Origin: Candidatus Gastranaerophilales bacterium
GTDB lineage: Bacteria; Cyanobacteriota; Vampirovibrionia; Gastranaerophilales; Gastranaerophilaceae
Assembly (NCBI GenBank): GCA_944324305.1
Contig: CALUVV010000008.1
Location: 62,001-126,000 of the forward strand
DNA: 64,000 nt
Direction: 5' to 3'
In this document: piece after piece, positions 63,525-64,000 of the stretch
How the letters are laid out: each line of letters starts with the position of its first letter
Numbering within the stretch: the first letter of the stretch is position 1
Notes under the pieces: model-generated
Database searches by the model: none
Told to the model about the DNA's origin: nothing
What the model saw: the letters and a program-made list of their open reading frames with translations, nothing else
Position numbers and translations under genes: made by a program

Positions 63525-64000
63525 TTAAACCATGCCTTCTTTAACGGCTTTTACCGCAGCCTGCACTCTGTCATTTACACACATTTTTTGCAATATGGAA
63601 CAAACGTGAGCTTTTGCTGTATGAACACTTACTATAAGCTCCTTAGCTATTTCGGTGTTGCTTTTACCTGAGACAAGATGTTTTAAAACTTCAAATTCTC
63701 TTTCTGTAAGCGGAACACGGCCGTCAGTATTTGACTTACTGGGAAGAATTCCGATATTATCAATTTTAGGCAAAGAATTTAAAGTCATTTGTGCAACCAT
63801 AGGATCAATCCAGCACACACCCGTTGAAACATCTCTTACGACATCCGCCAATTTATTCGGATCAATATCTTTAAGGCAATAGGCGCTTGCTCCGGAACTT
63901 AAAGCGGCAATAACTTCTTCGCATCTGTCATGTGAGGTCAAGGCAATAATTTTTGAATCAAACATCATTTCTTTACATTTAACCATAGCTTCAATACCGT
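63525..64000 (-). CDS. NarL/LuxR-family response regulator (N-terminus cut by window edge)
   Basis: About 158 residues are visible and the frame remains open to base 64000. The receiver remainder shows IIALTSHD (conserved Thr/Ser) and AYCLKDI (conserved Lys). The C-terminal LuxR helix-turn-helix is LTEREFEVLKHLVSGKSN and IAKELIVSVHTAKAH. The phospho-acceptor Asp lies outside the window. The HTH is close to that fused to the PIN-like domain at 8306. Target genes unknown. Confidence 0.9.
   Translation of the reverse strand, partial: GIEAMVKCKEMMFDSKIIALTSHDRCEEVIAALSSGASAYCLKDIDPNKLADVVRDVSTGVCWIDPMVAQMTLNSLPKIDNIGILPSKSNTDGRVPLTEREFEVLKHLVSGKSNTEIAKELIVSVHTAKAHVCSILQKMCVNDRVQAAVKAVKEGMV

Overview
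The window is AT-rich bacterial chromosome that reads as a gut-type non-photosynthetic relative of cyanobacteria (Vampirovibrionia/Melainabacteria, probably Gastranaerophilales). The main evidence is an OmpR-class regulator (9645-10403) that looks like cyanobacterial RpaB, together with a Gram-negative envelope gene (kdsB), a hydrogenase maturase (hydG) and fermentation-type genes. The taxonomic call is inference. No rRNA, prophage, insertion sequence or CRISPR array was seen. One tRNA (His) is present.

Layout. 1-5165 (minus strand): polA (cut by the window edge) and the tig/clpP/clpX protein quality-control cluster. 6034-9412: iron alcohol dehydrogenase, DedA, DUF488 and an unusual PIN-nuclease/LuxR-HTH fusion beside tRNA-His. 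9645-14806: rpaB, kdsB, prmA, accA, accD. 14910-26483: matrixin protease, ybaB-recR, smpB, Fmt-like enzyme, hydG, mnmA, glmU and unknown proteins. 26514-33486: MFS exporter, typA, mlaE/mlaF lipid transporter, aminotransferase. 34331-45213: small unknown genes, mazG, a YibE/F protein, metK, glmS and secreted proteins. 45280-60844: clpB, recO, pilT, a candidate sRNA, trxB, pgi, a DnaJ-domain membrane protein, two APC permeases, glyQ. 61938-64000: a P-loop kinase, a small helix-turn-helix-like gene and a NarL-type regulator cut by the right edge.

The striking feature is a dispersed set of ten type IV prepilin-like genes (FTLAEV cleavage/methylation motif) spread singly or in pairs through the whole window, with pilT among them. 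Eight of the ten carry a run of exactly ten C (top strand) inside the short cleavable leader, between the start codon and the FTLAEV motif. A ninth run lies in the N-terminus of the DnaJ-domain gene. I translated all nine by hand. In every case a run of 8 or 11 joins the start codon to the downstream protein, while the observed 10 puts it out of frame and leads to an early stop. This looks like a family of phase-variable (contingency) pilin genes. However, all nine runs have the same length, the same phase and the same top-strand polarity whatever the gene direction, which is not what ordinary slippage predicts. An assembly artefact or a different mechanism (transcript slippage, strand-specific insertion) must be considered.

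Other regulation visible: several genes (matrixin, mnmA, an Opp/Dpp-type ATPase, smpB, mlaE) have their ATG exactly where transcription should start after a -10 box, suggesting leaderless mRNAs. One tract-free prepilin gene is paired with a divergent XRE regulator over a perfect palindromic operator.
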